From: Rhodopseudomonas telluris
GTDB lineage: Bacteria > Pseudomonadota > Alphaproteobacteria > Rhizobiales > Xanthobacteraceae
Reading direction: 5' to 3'
Length of the DNA: 64,000 nt
NCBI RefSeq assembly: GCF_042432815.1
Contig: NZ_JBHLWM010000003.1
Location: 310,001 to 374,000 of the forward strand
The notes beneath the pieces are model-generated. The model did no database searches. It worked only from the letters and a program-made list of their open reading frames with translations, and was not told the origin of the DNA. This document shows, piece after piece, positions 26,407-34,340 of this stretch; position 1 is the stretch's first letter, and each line of letters opens with the position of its first letter. A program made the translations under genes and the position numbers.

Positions 26407-28227
26407 ATGACGACATCCACCACGCTGCCCTTCGCTCCGTCCGACCTCGAGGCCGCCACCCGGATCGCCGAGCCGGATGTCGACCTGCTCGACGCGCTGG
26501 TGCGCAGCGACGATCCGGACGATCAGGCGCGCATCCTGGCGCGGGTGGTGCTGTCGGCGTTCGACAATTACTACGCGGTCTCCCGGCGGATTCCGTCGCT
26601 CGCCAAGGCGGCGTTCGAGGCGCGCGACTGGACCCTCACGGTGCGGCTGTCGAAGGCCCGCATCGGGCTCTACACTACCTGCATCGACCAGCTCGTGCCG
26701 CCGCTGAAGGCCGGCATGCCCGAGCTGGTCAAGGACGAGCAGCTTTGGGCCCGCGCCGAGGCCGAGCTGCTGGCGGCGATCGCGGGCCGCTACGAGGCCG
26801 ACTTTGCGTTCGCGTTCTGGCATTCGCTGCGGCGCAAGCTGGTCGACGACGAATGGCGGCCGGTGTCCTACGATTCCGGCCCGGCGGCGCGGCCGCCCGC
26901 GTCTTCCGCCGCGATCCTCGACGCCACCGTGACGACGCTGCCGATCCGCCCGGCGGTGATCCGCGAGATCCTCGCCGGCGCCGGGCTGGAGGCGCCGTGG
27001 CGCGATCTCGACGGCGACGCCGCGCTGGCCGCCGCGGCGATCGAGGCCGCGCTCGAACCGCTCGGCCCGCGCGACGGCGAGCCGACGCGGATCGAGATCG
27101 CGCAGTCCGGCTTTTTCCGCAATCGCGGCGCGTGCCTGATCGGGCGCATCAAGCTGCGCGACCGTGGCGACATGCCGATGCGCAGCATCCCGCTGCTGAT
27201 CGCGCTGCTCAACGAGGACGACGGCCTCGTGGTCGACGCCGTGCTGACGGACAGTGACGAGCTGCAATTCGCGTTCTCGTCGACGCTCGCCAACTATCAC
27301 GCCACCAACCCGCATTATCACGAGCTGGCGCGGCTGCTGTACGAGCTGATGCCGAAGCGGCCGCTCGGCACGCAATATTCGTGCATCGGCTTCCATCACC
27401 TCGGCAAGGTCGCGGTGATGACCGAGATCCTCGCCGAGCATCAGCGCAGCAAGGAGCGTCTCGCCACCGCGCCGGGCTTCAAGGGCACGGTGGCGATCGC
27501 CTTCACCATGCCGTCCTCGGCCTATGTGCTGAAGATCATCCGCGACCATCCGACCGACGACTACAAGTTCGATTACTTCGACGGCCTCGACGCGGTGCTG
27601 CGCAAATACAATCTGGTGCACGAGATCGACCGCGCCGGCTCGATGCTCGACAACATCATCTATTCCAACGTCAAGCTCGACCGCACCATGTTCGCGCCCG
27701 ATCTGCTCGACGAGCTGCTCGAGGCCGGCATCGGCACGGTGACGATGGAGCGCGGCGCGCTGGTGTTCCGGCATCTGATCGTGCAGATCAAGCTGACTCC
27801 GCTGCCACTTTATCTCGGCACCGCGAAACCCGACGACGCCCGCGCCGCGGTGGTCAATCTCGGCGACTGCATCAAGAACAACGCCGCCGCCGACATCTTC
27901 AACAAGGACCTCGACGGCCGCAATTACGGCGTCAGCCGCATCCGCAAGGTCTATCTGTTCGATTACGACGCCGTCGAGCCGTTGACCGACGTCAAGATCC
28001 GCAGCGCCGACGCGCCGCGCGGAACATTCGAAGACGGCGTGCTGTTCCGCCCGTCCGACATGCTCGAAGGCCTCCGCATCGACGACCCCGCGCTGCGCCG
28101 CGCCTTCCGCGACGCGCATCCGGAGCTGATGCAGGCCGAATATTGGCAAACGATGCAGCAGGCCCTGCGCGCCGGCAAGGTCCCGCGCGTAATGAACTAC
28201 CCGGCGAAGCGGCGGCTGCGGGCGTAA
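26407..28227 (+). CDS. aceK: Isocitrate dehydrogenase kinase/phosphatase
   Basis: The 606-residue enzyme adds and removes phosphate on isocitrate dehydrogenase and so steers carbon between the TCA cycle and the glyoxylate shunt. The ATP-binding APGFKGTVAIAF motif is at about residues 355-366, and the family blocks NPHYHELARLLYELMPKRPLG and TQYSCIGFHHLGKVAVM are present. I chose the ATG at 26407 (MTTSTTLPFA). There is no aceA or aceB beside it, unlike the enterobacterial aceBAK operon. Confidence 0.94.
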   Translation: MTTSTTLPFAPSDLEAATRIAEPDVDLLDALVRSDDPDDQARILARVVLSAFDNYYAVSRRIPSLAKAAFEARDWTLTVRLSKARIGLYTTCIDQLVPPLKAGMPELVKDEQLWARAEAELLAAIAGRYEADFAFAFWHSLRRKLVDDEWRPVSYDSGPAARPPASSAAILDATVTTLPIRPAVIREILAGAGLEAPWRDLDGDAALAAAAIEAALEPLGPRDGEPTRIEIAQSGFFRNRGACLIGRIKLRDRGDMPMRSIPLLIALLNEDDGLVVDAVLTDSDELQFAFSSTLANYHATNPHYHELARLLYELMPKRPLGTQYSCIGFHHLGKVAVMTEILAEHQRSKERLATAPGFKGTVAIAFTMPSSAYVLKIIRDHPTDDYKFDYFDGLDAVLRKYNLVHEIDRAGSMLDNIIYSNVKLDRTMFAPDLLDELLEAGIGTVTMERGALVFRHLIVQIKLTPLPLYLGTAKPDDARAAVVNLGDCIKNNAAADIFNKDLDGRNYGVSRIRKVYLFDYDAVEPLTDVKIRSADAPRGTFEDGVLFRPSDMLEGLRIDDPALRRAFRDAHPELMQAEYWQTMQQALRAGKVPRVMNYPAKRRLRA

Positions 28228-28555
28228 AGGTCAAGCTCCCGGTCTTGTTTCTTGGCTCCCGCGTCGGCGCTCCATCGAGCGGGACCCGGCCAAACCGACC
28301 AGCCCTCATCCTGAGGAGCCCGGCGACGCCGGGCGTCTCGAAGGATGAGCTGCAGGGCAACGCGCGCACTAGGGCGTGCGCGGCCCATCCTTCGAGACGC
28401 CGCGCTGCGCGCGGCTCCTCAGGATGAGGCAGAGTGTGTGGCGGGTGCGGTAAGCGAACCATGGCCTGGCAATGCGTCGGCCATCCCCGCCCTTGCCGAA
28501 CCCTCCCGCCGCCTCTACCTGTTCGAGGCTCTGTTTCGGACGAGGACCGCAGCCC
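28228..28555. other. Intergenic region after aceK
   Basis: About 330 bases; the palindrome at 28305-28428 fills a third. I see no gene in the rest. Confidence 0.55.
28305..28428. repeat. Palindromic repeat (ctcatcctgaggag family)
   Basis: The left unit ctcatcctgaggagcccggc runs to gtctcgaaggatgag, and the right unit catccttcgagacgccgcgc runs to ggctcctcaggatgag. Each unit is itself a hairpin, and the two face each other. Confidence 0.85.
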
Positions 28556-29302
28556 ATGCTCGACGCCGCCATCAAGGCGCTGACCCAGATTCTGTCGCCG
28601 CCGATGCGCTCCATTCTGTGGCGCTCGATCGGCTTCGCGCTGGCGCTGATCGCCGTGGCGGCGATCGGGCTGCAGCGGGTGCTGAGCTGGCTCGCCAGTT
28701 CCAGCGAGCTGTGGGCCGAAGCGGCGCTCGGCGGCTTTCAGACGCCGCTGCATATCCTGTCCTGGGTGGTGTCGATCGCGGCCGGGCTCGGCATCGTGGT
28801 CGGCGCGGTGGTGCTGATGCCGGCGGTGACGTCGCTGGTGGCCGGCATCTTCGTCGACGAAGCCGCCGAGCATGTCGAGCGCGCATACTATCCGAACGAG
28901 GAGCCCGGCGTCGCGCTGCCGGTCGGCGTCGCGGCGATCGAAACCATCAAGACCGCGCTGCTGACCATCCTGGTCTATCTGGTCGCGCTGCCATTCCTGT
29001 TCGTCGCTGGCGCCGGCGTGATCGTGTTCTTCCTCGCCACGGCGTGGCTGCTCGGCCGCGAATATTTCGAGCTCGCCGCAATGCGCTTCCGGCCCGCCGC
29101 CGAGGCGAAAGCGATGCGGCGCGACAACGCCACCACGGTGTTCATCGGCGGGCTGATCATTGCGGCCTTCGTGTCGATCCCGATCGTCAATCTGGCGACG
29201 CCGCTGTTCGGCATGGCCTTCATGGTCCACCTGCACAAGCGCCTGTCCGGCTCCCGCCCCGAACTGATCGCGCCGGATCGGCGGCGGGTGACGATGGGCT
29301 GA
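28556..29302 (+). CDS. EI24/CysZ-like integral membrane protein
   Basis: The 248-residue protein has about five hydrophobic segments and the EI24-family landmarks: VGAVVLMPAVTSLVAGIFVDE near residue 85 and WLLGREYFELAAMRF near residue 165. Proteins of this family include CysZ, a sulphate channel of some gammaproteobacteria, but alphaproteobacterial members have not been shown to carry sulphate. I used the ATG at 28556 (MLDAAIKALTQ). No cys genes are nearby. Confidence 0.82.
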   Translation: MLDAAIKALTQILSPPMRSILWRSIGFALALIAVAAIGLQRVLSWLASSSELWAEAALGGFQTPLHILSWVVSIAAGLGIVVGAVVLMPAVTSLVAGIFVDEAAEHVERAYYPNEEPGVALPVGVAAIETIKTALLTILVYLVALPFLFVAGAGVIVFFLATAWLLGREYFELAAMRFRPAAEAKAMRRDNATTVFIGGLIIAAFVSIPIVNLATPLFGMAFMVHLHKRLSGSRPELIAPDRRRVTMG

Positions 29303-29345
29303 TCGCCGCCGGCGATCCGCGCAAAGCACGCCTCCCCACAAAGGC

Positions 29346-29447
29346 CGTCATGGCCGGGCTTGACCCGGCCATCCATCCCCTTCGCAACGACCTTACAATG
29401 AGCGCGCTCCGCGCGCGATGGATGCGCGGATCAAGCCCGCGCATGAC
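29346..29447. repeat. Palindromic repeat (gtcatggccgggcttgaccc family)
   Basis: Arms gtcatggccgggcttgaccc and gatcaagcccgcgcatgac enclose ccatcc / ggatgc. It sits between the EI24 gene and the small ORF. Confidence 0.85.
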
Positions 29448-29472
29448 GCTTCGTGGATTACTGCGGCCGCGC

Positions 29473-29583
29473 TTACTTAGCCGGCGTCTCGCCACCGAAG
29501 CGGCGCTTCACCGCGTGGGCGACTTCCTGCGCGGCACCGCCGACGATCATCAGCACGAAGCTGGCGAAATGGGACATCTTCAT
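29473..29583 (-). CDS. 36-residue single-pass membrane protein, unknown
   Basis: The ORF is ATG at 29583 to TAA at 29473. It reads MKMSHFASFVLMIVGG, then AAQEVAHAVKRRFGG and ETPAK. The first half is hydrophobic enough for one membrane helix and the second is basic, so the C-terminus probably stays in the cytoplasm. GGAGAG lies 7 bases before the ATG. It is divergent from bchO, and a perfect PpsR-type palindrome lies between the two. I do not recognise the protein; whether it is translated is unproven. Confidence 0.55.
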   Translation of the reverse strand: MKMSHFASFVLMIVGGAAQEVAHAVKRRFGGETPAK

Positions 29584-30025
29584 CGCAACGCTCTCCGTTC
29601 GAGCCGAGCGCCTCGCGAATCGCGTGAGTGACCACCGAAGCCGATGGCCGATGAGTTCGCAGCAGGCGCTCGTTGCGATTGATATTGGACCGCATTTGCG
29701 GGACTCAAACGCGAAATCGGCCTTTTCACTGACGATTTCACGCTTGTCACGGCGCGCGGACAGTTTTCGTCAACGTCGCCGGTCAGCACTGCCGGGTGTC
29801 GGCGCCGAAGTGTCGCGGCCGTCTGACGCCAAGTGTCAAGCCGGCGCGCCAAGGACGACCACGCTGCACGCGCAACCCGCACGGCCAGCGCAGCCCGATT
29901 CGCCACTACAGTAATCAAGTACCAACTACACGAGAATCGCAGACCGAGACGGAACCCTGCGAACGCTACGCATTTGACAGTTCGGCCCGGCGATGTTGCC
30001 ATGGGCGCAACCAACGAGAACGATC
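29584..30025. other. Divergent intergenic region before bchO
   Basis: About 440 bases between the 36-residue ORF and bchO. It contains the TGTC-N10-GACA palindrome at 29745-29762 and weaker half-matches at about 29804 and 29836. I see no other gene in it. Confidence 0.55.
29745..29762. promoter_or_regulatory. Candidate PpsR/CrtJ operator TGTC-N10-GACA
   Basis: The bases are TGTCACGGCGCGCGGACA, a full match to the TGT-N12-ACA palindrome bound by PpsR, the oxygen- and light-responsive repressor of photosynthesis genes. It lies 264 bases before bchO and 162 before the divergent small ORF. PpsR usually needs two sites, and only this one is perfect. Confidence 0.6.
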
Positions 30026-30976
30026 ATGCGACGCGCCCTCAACGATAATCAACCGCAGTCCTTCGCCGCGTCGCTCGCCAAGCCGAACTGGACCGAAGAG
30101 GGGCGCGACTGGCCGCATCGCGCGGCGAGCTCCTTCGTGCACGCCGGCGGCCTGCGCTGGCACGTGCAGCAGATGGGCCGCGGCCCGGTGGTTCTGCTGA
30201 TCCACGGCACCGGCGCGGCGACGCATTCGTGGCGCATGCTGGCGCCGCTGCTGGCCGAGCACTTCACCGTGGTGGCGCCGGACCTGCCGGGCCACGGCTT
30301 CACCGCCACGCCGCACGCGTCGCGAATGTCGATGGCCGCGATGGCGCAGGATCTCGCCGCGCTGCTGCGCGGGCTCGGACATCGCCCCATGATGGTGGCG
30401 GGCCATTCGGCCGGCGCCGCGGTGGCGGCACGGATGTGCTTCGACGGCAGCATCACGCCGGCCGCGCTGGTCGGGCTCAACGCCGCGCTGATGCCGATCG
30501 GCGGTGCCGCGAGCCGCTACATGCTGCCGCTGGCCCGCATGCTGGCGACCAGCGCGCTGGTGCCGCGCCTGGTCGCGCGCTTCGCCCGCAATCCCGGCAT
30601 GGTCGAGCGGATGATCGCCGACACCGGCTCGACGCTCGAGCCCGCCGGCGTCGATTACTATCGCCGCCTCGTCGGCAATTCGGGCCATGTCGCCGCGGCG
30701 ATCCGGATGATGGCGAGCTGGCGCCTCGACGAGCTGGCGGCAAAGCTGCCGCAACTCGCCCCGCGCCTGCTGCTGATCGCCGGCAGCAACGACAAAACCA
30801 TCGCCAGCCGCGATTCGACGCGGGTGCAGGCCATGGTGCCGGGCGCGCGCGTCGAGGTGATGCAGGGCCTCGGCCACCTCGCCCACGAGGAGCGCCCGCA
30901 CGACGTCGCCGGCCTGATGACCGAACTGGCACGCGAGGTCGGCCTGCTGCCCCGGATGCTCGCGGCGGCGGAGTAA
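30026..30976 (+). CDS. bchO: BchO-like alpha/beta hydrolase (Mg-chelatase-associated)
   Basis: The 316-residue alpha/beta hydrolase fold protein has the features of BchO: DWPHRAASSFVHAGGLRWHV near the N-terminus, then VVLLIHGTGAATHSWR, the nucleophile elbow GHSAGAA, and GLGHLAHEE with the final histidine. BchO is found in bacteriochlorophyll-making bacteria and is thought to assist magnesium chelatase, but its reaction is not settled. It is not beside bchI or bchD in this window. The start at ATG 30026 lacks a strong Shine-Dalgarno. Expected control by oxygen through PpsR is suggested by the palindrome upstream. Confidence 0.88.
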   Translation: MRRALNDNQPQSFAASLAKPNWTEEGRDWPHRAASSFVHAGGLRWHVQQMGRGPVVLLIHGTGAATHSWRMLAPLLAEHFTVVAPDLPGHGFTATPHASRMSMAAMAQDLAALLRGLGHRPMMVAGHSAGAAVAARMCFDGSITPAALVGLNAALMPIGGAASRYMLPLARMLATSALVPRLVARFARNPGMVERMIADTGSTLEPAGVDYYRRLVGNSGHVAAAIRMMASWRLDELAAKLPQLAPRLLLIAGSNDKTIASRDSTRVQAMVPGARVEVMQGLGHLAHEERPHDVAGLMTELAREVGLLPRMLAAAE

Positions 30977-31280
30977 CCAGAAGGACGTGATCAGGCGTCC
31001 ACGCAAAGGCACCAATGCCCTCGCCGCAACGAAGTCGTCATCGCCCGGTGTGAGGAGCGGCCGCTGTCTCGCCCCCGTCATGCCGGGCTCGACCCGGCAC
31101 TCCATTCTCTTCGCAAACAGACATCGCCAACGTGCGATGGATGCGCGGGTCAAGCCCGCGCAAGACGTCCGACGCAATGGCAGTCCGCATCGTCGCTAAA
31201 CCGACGCAGTTGCGCGGCATTGCTCCTTGAAAACATCCGCCGGGTCCGCATCGCGCGGCCGGCGTGCTCAAGGAGACCAC
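30977..31280. other. Intergenic region between bchO and the S10 peptidase
   Basis: About 300 bases; the repeat at 31077-31167 takes a third. No gene seen. Confidence 0.55.
31077..31167. repeat. Palindromic repeat (gtcatgccgggctcgacccg family)
   Basis: The left arm is gtcatgccgggctcgacccg and the right arm is gatgcgcgggtcaagcccgc followed by gcaagacg, a slightly decayed copy of the family at 9265-9353. Confidence 0.8.
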
Positions 31281-32822
31281 ATGGTGATGTCGCTCGGGTC
31301 CTGCCGCGTCGCGCTGCTGGCGATGCTTGTGGCCACAACGACGCTCGCGCCGCTGCATGCGCAGGATGCCGCGTCGTCGCAACCGGCAGCCGCGCACAGC
31401 AAGTCCGGCGCGTCGCCCGGCAAGGCCGCGGCGTCGGAGCCCGATCAGCATCGGCTGCCGCCCGACTCCATCACCAAGCACACGCTGGCGCTGCCCGGCC
31501 GCAGCCTCTCCTTCACCGCCACCGCCGGCACCATCCGGCTGTTCAACGACAAGAACGAGCCGCAGGCCGACATCGCCACGACGGCCTATCAGCTGGACAA
31601 CACCGACGCGCGGACGCGGCCGGTGACGTTCCTGTTCAACGGCGGCCCGGGCGCGTCTTCCGCGTGGCTGCAGCTCGGCGCCGCAGGCCCATGGCGGCTG
31701 CCGCTGGCGGGCGACGCGGCGTCGGCCTCGGCGACGCCGGCGCTGCTGCCGAACGCCGAGACCTGGCTCGACTTCACCGACCTCGTGTTCATCGACCCGG
31801 TCGGCACCGGCTACAGCCGCTTCGTCGCCGACGGCGAGGACGTGCGCAAGCGGTTCTACTCGGTCGAGGGAGACGTCGCGGCGCTGTCGCTGGTGATCCG
31901 CCGCTGGCTCGAACAGCACGACCGGCTGCTGTCGCCCAAATACGTCGCCGGCGAGAGCTATGGCGGCATCCGCGGCCCGCGCGTGGTGCGCGACCTGCAG
32001 ACCAAGCAGGGCGTCGGCATCAAGGGCCTGATCCTGGTATCGCCGGTGATGGATTTCCGCGAACTCTCCGGCTCCAGCCTGCTGCAATACGTCACCCGGC
32101 TGCCCAGCATGGCGGCGGTGGCGCGGCAGCAGAAGGGTCCGGTGACCCGCGCCGCGATGGCCGACGTCGAGGCTTACGCGCGCGGCGAATATCTGGCCGA
32201 TCTCGTGAAGGGCGAAGCCGATCAGGACGCCACCACGCGGCTGTCGGATCGCGTCGCCGCACTCACCGGCATCGACAAGACCGTCAGCCGCCGGCTCGCC
32301 GGACGATTTGATACTTCCGAATTCCAGCGCGAATTCGCCCGCGCCAGCGGCAAGGTGACCGGCCGGTTCGACGGCTCGGTGCAGGGGCTCGACCCGTTCC
32401 CGGATTCCAGCGACGGCCAGTTCGGCGATCCGTCCGCCGATGCGCTGATCGCGCCGCTGACCAGCGCCGCAGTCGACCTGACCCGCAACAAACTCAATTG
32501 GCGGCCGAGCGGCTCGTATCAGCTGCTCAACGGCGCGGTGTCGGGCCAGTGGGATTTCGGCCGCGGCCGGCATCCGGTCGAGTCGATCACGCAGCTGCGC
32601 GAGATCCTCGCGGTCGATCCGAAACTGCGCGTACTGGTCACCGGCGGCCTGTACGATCTCGCCGCGCCGTATTTCGGCAACCAGATCGTGCTCGATCAGC
32701 TCCCGCCGACGCTGGCGCAGAACCGCGTCAGCCTGATCGTCTATCCCGGCGGCCACATGTTCTACGCCGACGACCCATCGCGGCAAGCGCTGCGCGACGA
32801 CGTCAAGGCGATGATGAAGTAA
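31281..32822 (+). CDS. S10-family serine carboxypeptidase-like exported peptidase
   Basis: The 513-residue protein has a signal peptide (VALLAMLVATTTLAPLHAQ, about residues 8-28), so it is exported. The catalytic triad is visible: Ser226 in GESYGG, Asp in GGLYDLAAPY and His in YPGGHMFY, and the oxyanion NGGPGASS motif is intact. S10 peptidases remove C-terminal residues in acid conditions; bacterial members are little studied. AAGGAGA precedes the ATG at 31281. It stands alone between repeats. Confidence 0.9.
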   Translation: MVMSLGSCRVALLAMLVATTTLAPLHAQDAASSQPAAAHSKSGASPGKAAASEPDQHRLPPDSITKHTLALPGRSLSFTATAGTIRLFNDKNEPQADIATTAYQLDNTDARTRPVTFLFNGGPGASSAWLQLGAAGPWRLPLAGDAASASATPALLPNAETWLDFTDLVFIDPVGTGYSRFVADGEDVRKRFYSVEGDVAALSLVIRRWLEQHDRLLSPKYVAGESYGGIRGPRVVRDLQTKQGVGIKGLILVSPVMDFRELSGSSLLQYVTRLPSMAAVARQQKGPVTRAAMADVEAYARGEYLADLVKGEADQDATTRLSDRVAALTGIDKTVSRRLAGRFDTSEFQREFARASGKVTGRFDGSVQGLDPFPDSSDGQFGDPSADALIAPLTSAAVDLTRNKLNWRPSGSYQLLNGAVSGQWDFGRGRHPVESITQLREILAVDPKLRVLVTGGLYDLAAPYFGNQIVLDQLPPTLAQNRVSLIVYPGGHMFYADDPSRQALRDDVKAMMK

Positions 32823-32840
32823 TTATTCCGTGACGTATCC

Positions 32841-32955
32841 GTCATTGCGAGCGAAGCCAAGCAATCCAGCGCCGCGCACGATGCTGGATTGCTTCGTCGC
32901 GGAGCCTTGTACTCGGACGGCGCATAGCGCCGATCCGAGTGCTCCTCGCAATGAC
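32841..32955. repeat. Palindromic repeat (gtcattgcgagcgaagccaa family)
   Basis: The unit starts gtcattgcgagcgaagccaa and ends gctcctcgcaatgac, with an inner pair caatccagc / gctggattg. A related unit is at 59205-59284. Confidence 0.85.
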
Positions 32956-32970
32956 GGAGAGGCCAGCGCA

Positions 32971-33756
32971 CTAACTCACCGTCTTCTCCGGCCAGCGGCA
33001 CAGATCGTTGATCAGGCACACCTCACAGCGCGGCTTGCGGGCCAGGCAGGTGTAGCGGCCGTGCAGAATCAGCCAGTGGTGGGCGTGCTGCATGAACTCC
33101 GGCGGGATCACCTTTTCGAGCCCGAGCTCGACCGCCAGTGGCGTCTCGCCCGGCGCGAGCCCGGTGCGGTTGCCGACGCGGAACACATGGGTATCGACCG
33201 CCATGGTCGGTTGGCCGAACGCCATGTTGAGCACGACATTTGCCGTCTTGCGCCCGGCGCCCGGCAGCGTCTCCAGCTCTGCGCGCGTACTTGGCACTTG
33301 CCCACCAAAGTCGGAGATCAGTTTTTGCGACAGCGCAATCACGTTCTTCGCCTTGGTGCGAAACAAGCCGATGGTCTTGATGTAGTCGCGCACGCTCTCC
33401 TCGCCGAGCGCCAGCATCTTGGCCGGCGTATCGGCGATCGCGAACAGCGCCCGCGTCGCCTTGTTGACGCCGGCGTCGGTCGCCTGCGCCGACAACACCA
33501 CCGCGACCAGCAAGGTGAAGGGGTTGACGTGTTCGAGCTCGCCTTTCGGCTCCGGATTGGCCTTGGCGAAACGGGTGAAGGCCTCGTGGACCTCGGCCGC
33601 GGTCCAGCGGCGGGGGGCTTTGGGCTTCTTCGGCGCCTGCCGCGACTTTGTCGCAAGCGATTTCGGCTGCCTTGGGTTTGCCTCAAGACCGGAGGCGGAC
33701 TTCTTCGCCGATTTCGGGGGGGCAGGAACGGAAATGCGGCGAGTGGTTTTGGGCAT
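32971..33756 (-). CDS. nth: Endonuclease III
   Basis: The 261-residue DNA glycosylase/AP lyase removes oxidised pyrimidines. The helix-hairpin-helix LPGAGRKTANVVL holds the catalytic lysine, VDTHVFRV holds the catalytic aspartate, and CLARKPRCEVCLINDLC is the C-x6-C-x2-C-x5-C iron-sulphur site. It has a basic, Lys/Pro/Ala-rich N-terminal extension of about 45 residues. The start at ATG 33756 is only 22 bases from the divergent DUF2244 start. Confidence 0.96.
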   Translation of the reverse strand: MPKTTRRISVPAPPKSAKKSASGLEANPRQPKSLATKSRQAPKKPKAPRRWTAAEVHEAFTRFAKANPEPKGELEHVNPFTLLVAVVLSAQATDAGVNKATRALFAIADTPAKMLALGEESVRDYIKTIGLFRTKAKNVIALSQKLISDFGGQVPSTRAELETLPGAGRKTANVVLNMAFGQPTMAVDTHVFRVGNRTGLAPGETPLAVELGLEKVIPPEFMQHAHHWLILHGRYTCLARKPRCEVCLINDLCRWPEKTVS

Positions 33757-33764
33757 GGATGAGG

Positions 33765-33770
33765 TATAAT
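33765..33770 (+). promoter_or_regulatory. Candidate -10 box TATAAT before the DUF2244 gene
   Basis: The exact consensus hexamer ends 8 bases before the ATG at 33779, so a transcript would begin close to the start codon. I cannot find a good -35 at the right distance. Confidence 0.4.
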
Positions 33771-33778
33771 ATTCCGCG

Positions 33779-34291
33779 ATGACGACAGACAGCGATCTTG
33801 ATCCGGATCGGGCCCAACCGAAACTGTTTTCGGCGCTGCTCAAGCCGCATCGCGCCTTGAGTCACAAGGCATTTCTGACCCTGATGGCGGCGCTCGGCAC
33901 GATCAGCTTCGCGGTCGGAATCGGCTTCTGGATGATCGGCGCGTGGCCGGTGTTCGGCTTCTTCGGCCTCGACCTGCTGGCGATCTATATCGCGTTCCGC
34001 GTGACCTTCGCGCGCGGCCGCGCCAGCGAGGAAATCCTCATCACGCCCAACGAGTTACGCATCCGCCGCACGTCGCATCGCGGCGACGTGGCCGAATGGG
34101 TGCTCAACCCGCTGTGGGTGCGACTCGAAAAGATCGTCCACGCCGAATTCGGCATCGAGCGGCTGTATCTGGTCTCGTCCGGCCGCCGCGTCAGCATCGC
34201 GAATTTTCTCGGCGCCGACGAGAAAGCCAGCTTCGCCAATGCGTTGAGCGCCGCGCTCGACGTCGCGCGGCGCGGCCCCGTGTACAACTGA
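33779..34291 (+). CDS. DUF2244-family membrane protein
   Basis: The 170-residue protein has two hydrophobic segments at about residues 33-75 (AFLTLMAALGTISFAVGIGF and FGFFGLDLLAIYIAF) followed by a soluble domain with the family's RRTSHRGDVAEW and LVSSGRRVSIANFL blocks. The function of DUF2244 is unknown. A perfect TATAAT ends 8 bases before the ATG and there is no Shine-Dalgarno, so the mRNA may be leaderless. The gene is divergent from nth. Confidence 0.88.
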   Translation: MTTDSDLDPDRAQPKLFSALLKPHRALSHKAFLTLMAALGTISFAVGIGFWMIGAWPVFGFFGLDLLAIYIAFRVTFARGRASEEILITPNELRIRRTSHRGDVAEWVLNPLWVRLEKIVHAEFGIERLYLVSSGRRVSIANFLGADEKASFANALSAALDVARRGPVYN

Positions 34292-34340
34292 GGCCGGAAA
34301 GCGGGTGGCTGCGACCGCGGCGGCTTGTATCATCGGCGCC

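Noticed and set aside
29584..30000. FNR/FixK box (TTGAT-N4-ATCAA) upstream of bchO
   Set aside because: I found only partial matches such as ttgatattgg, with no second half at the right distance.
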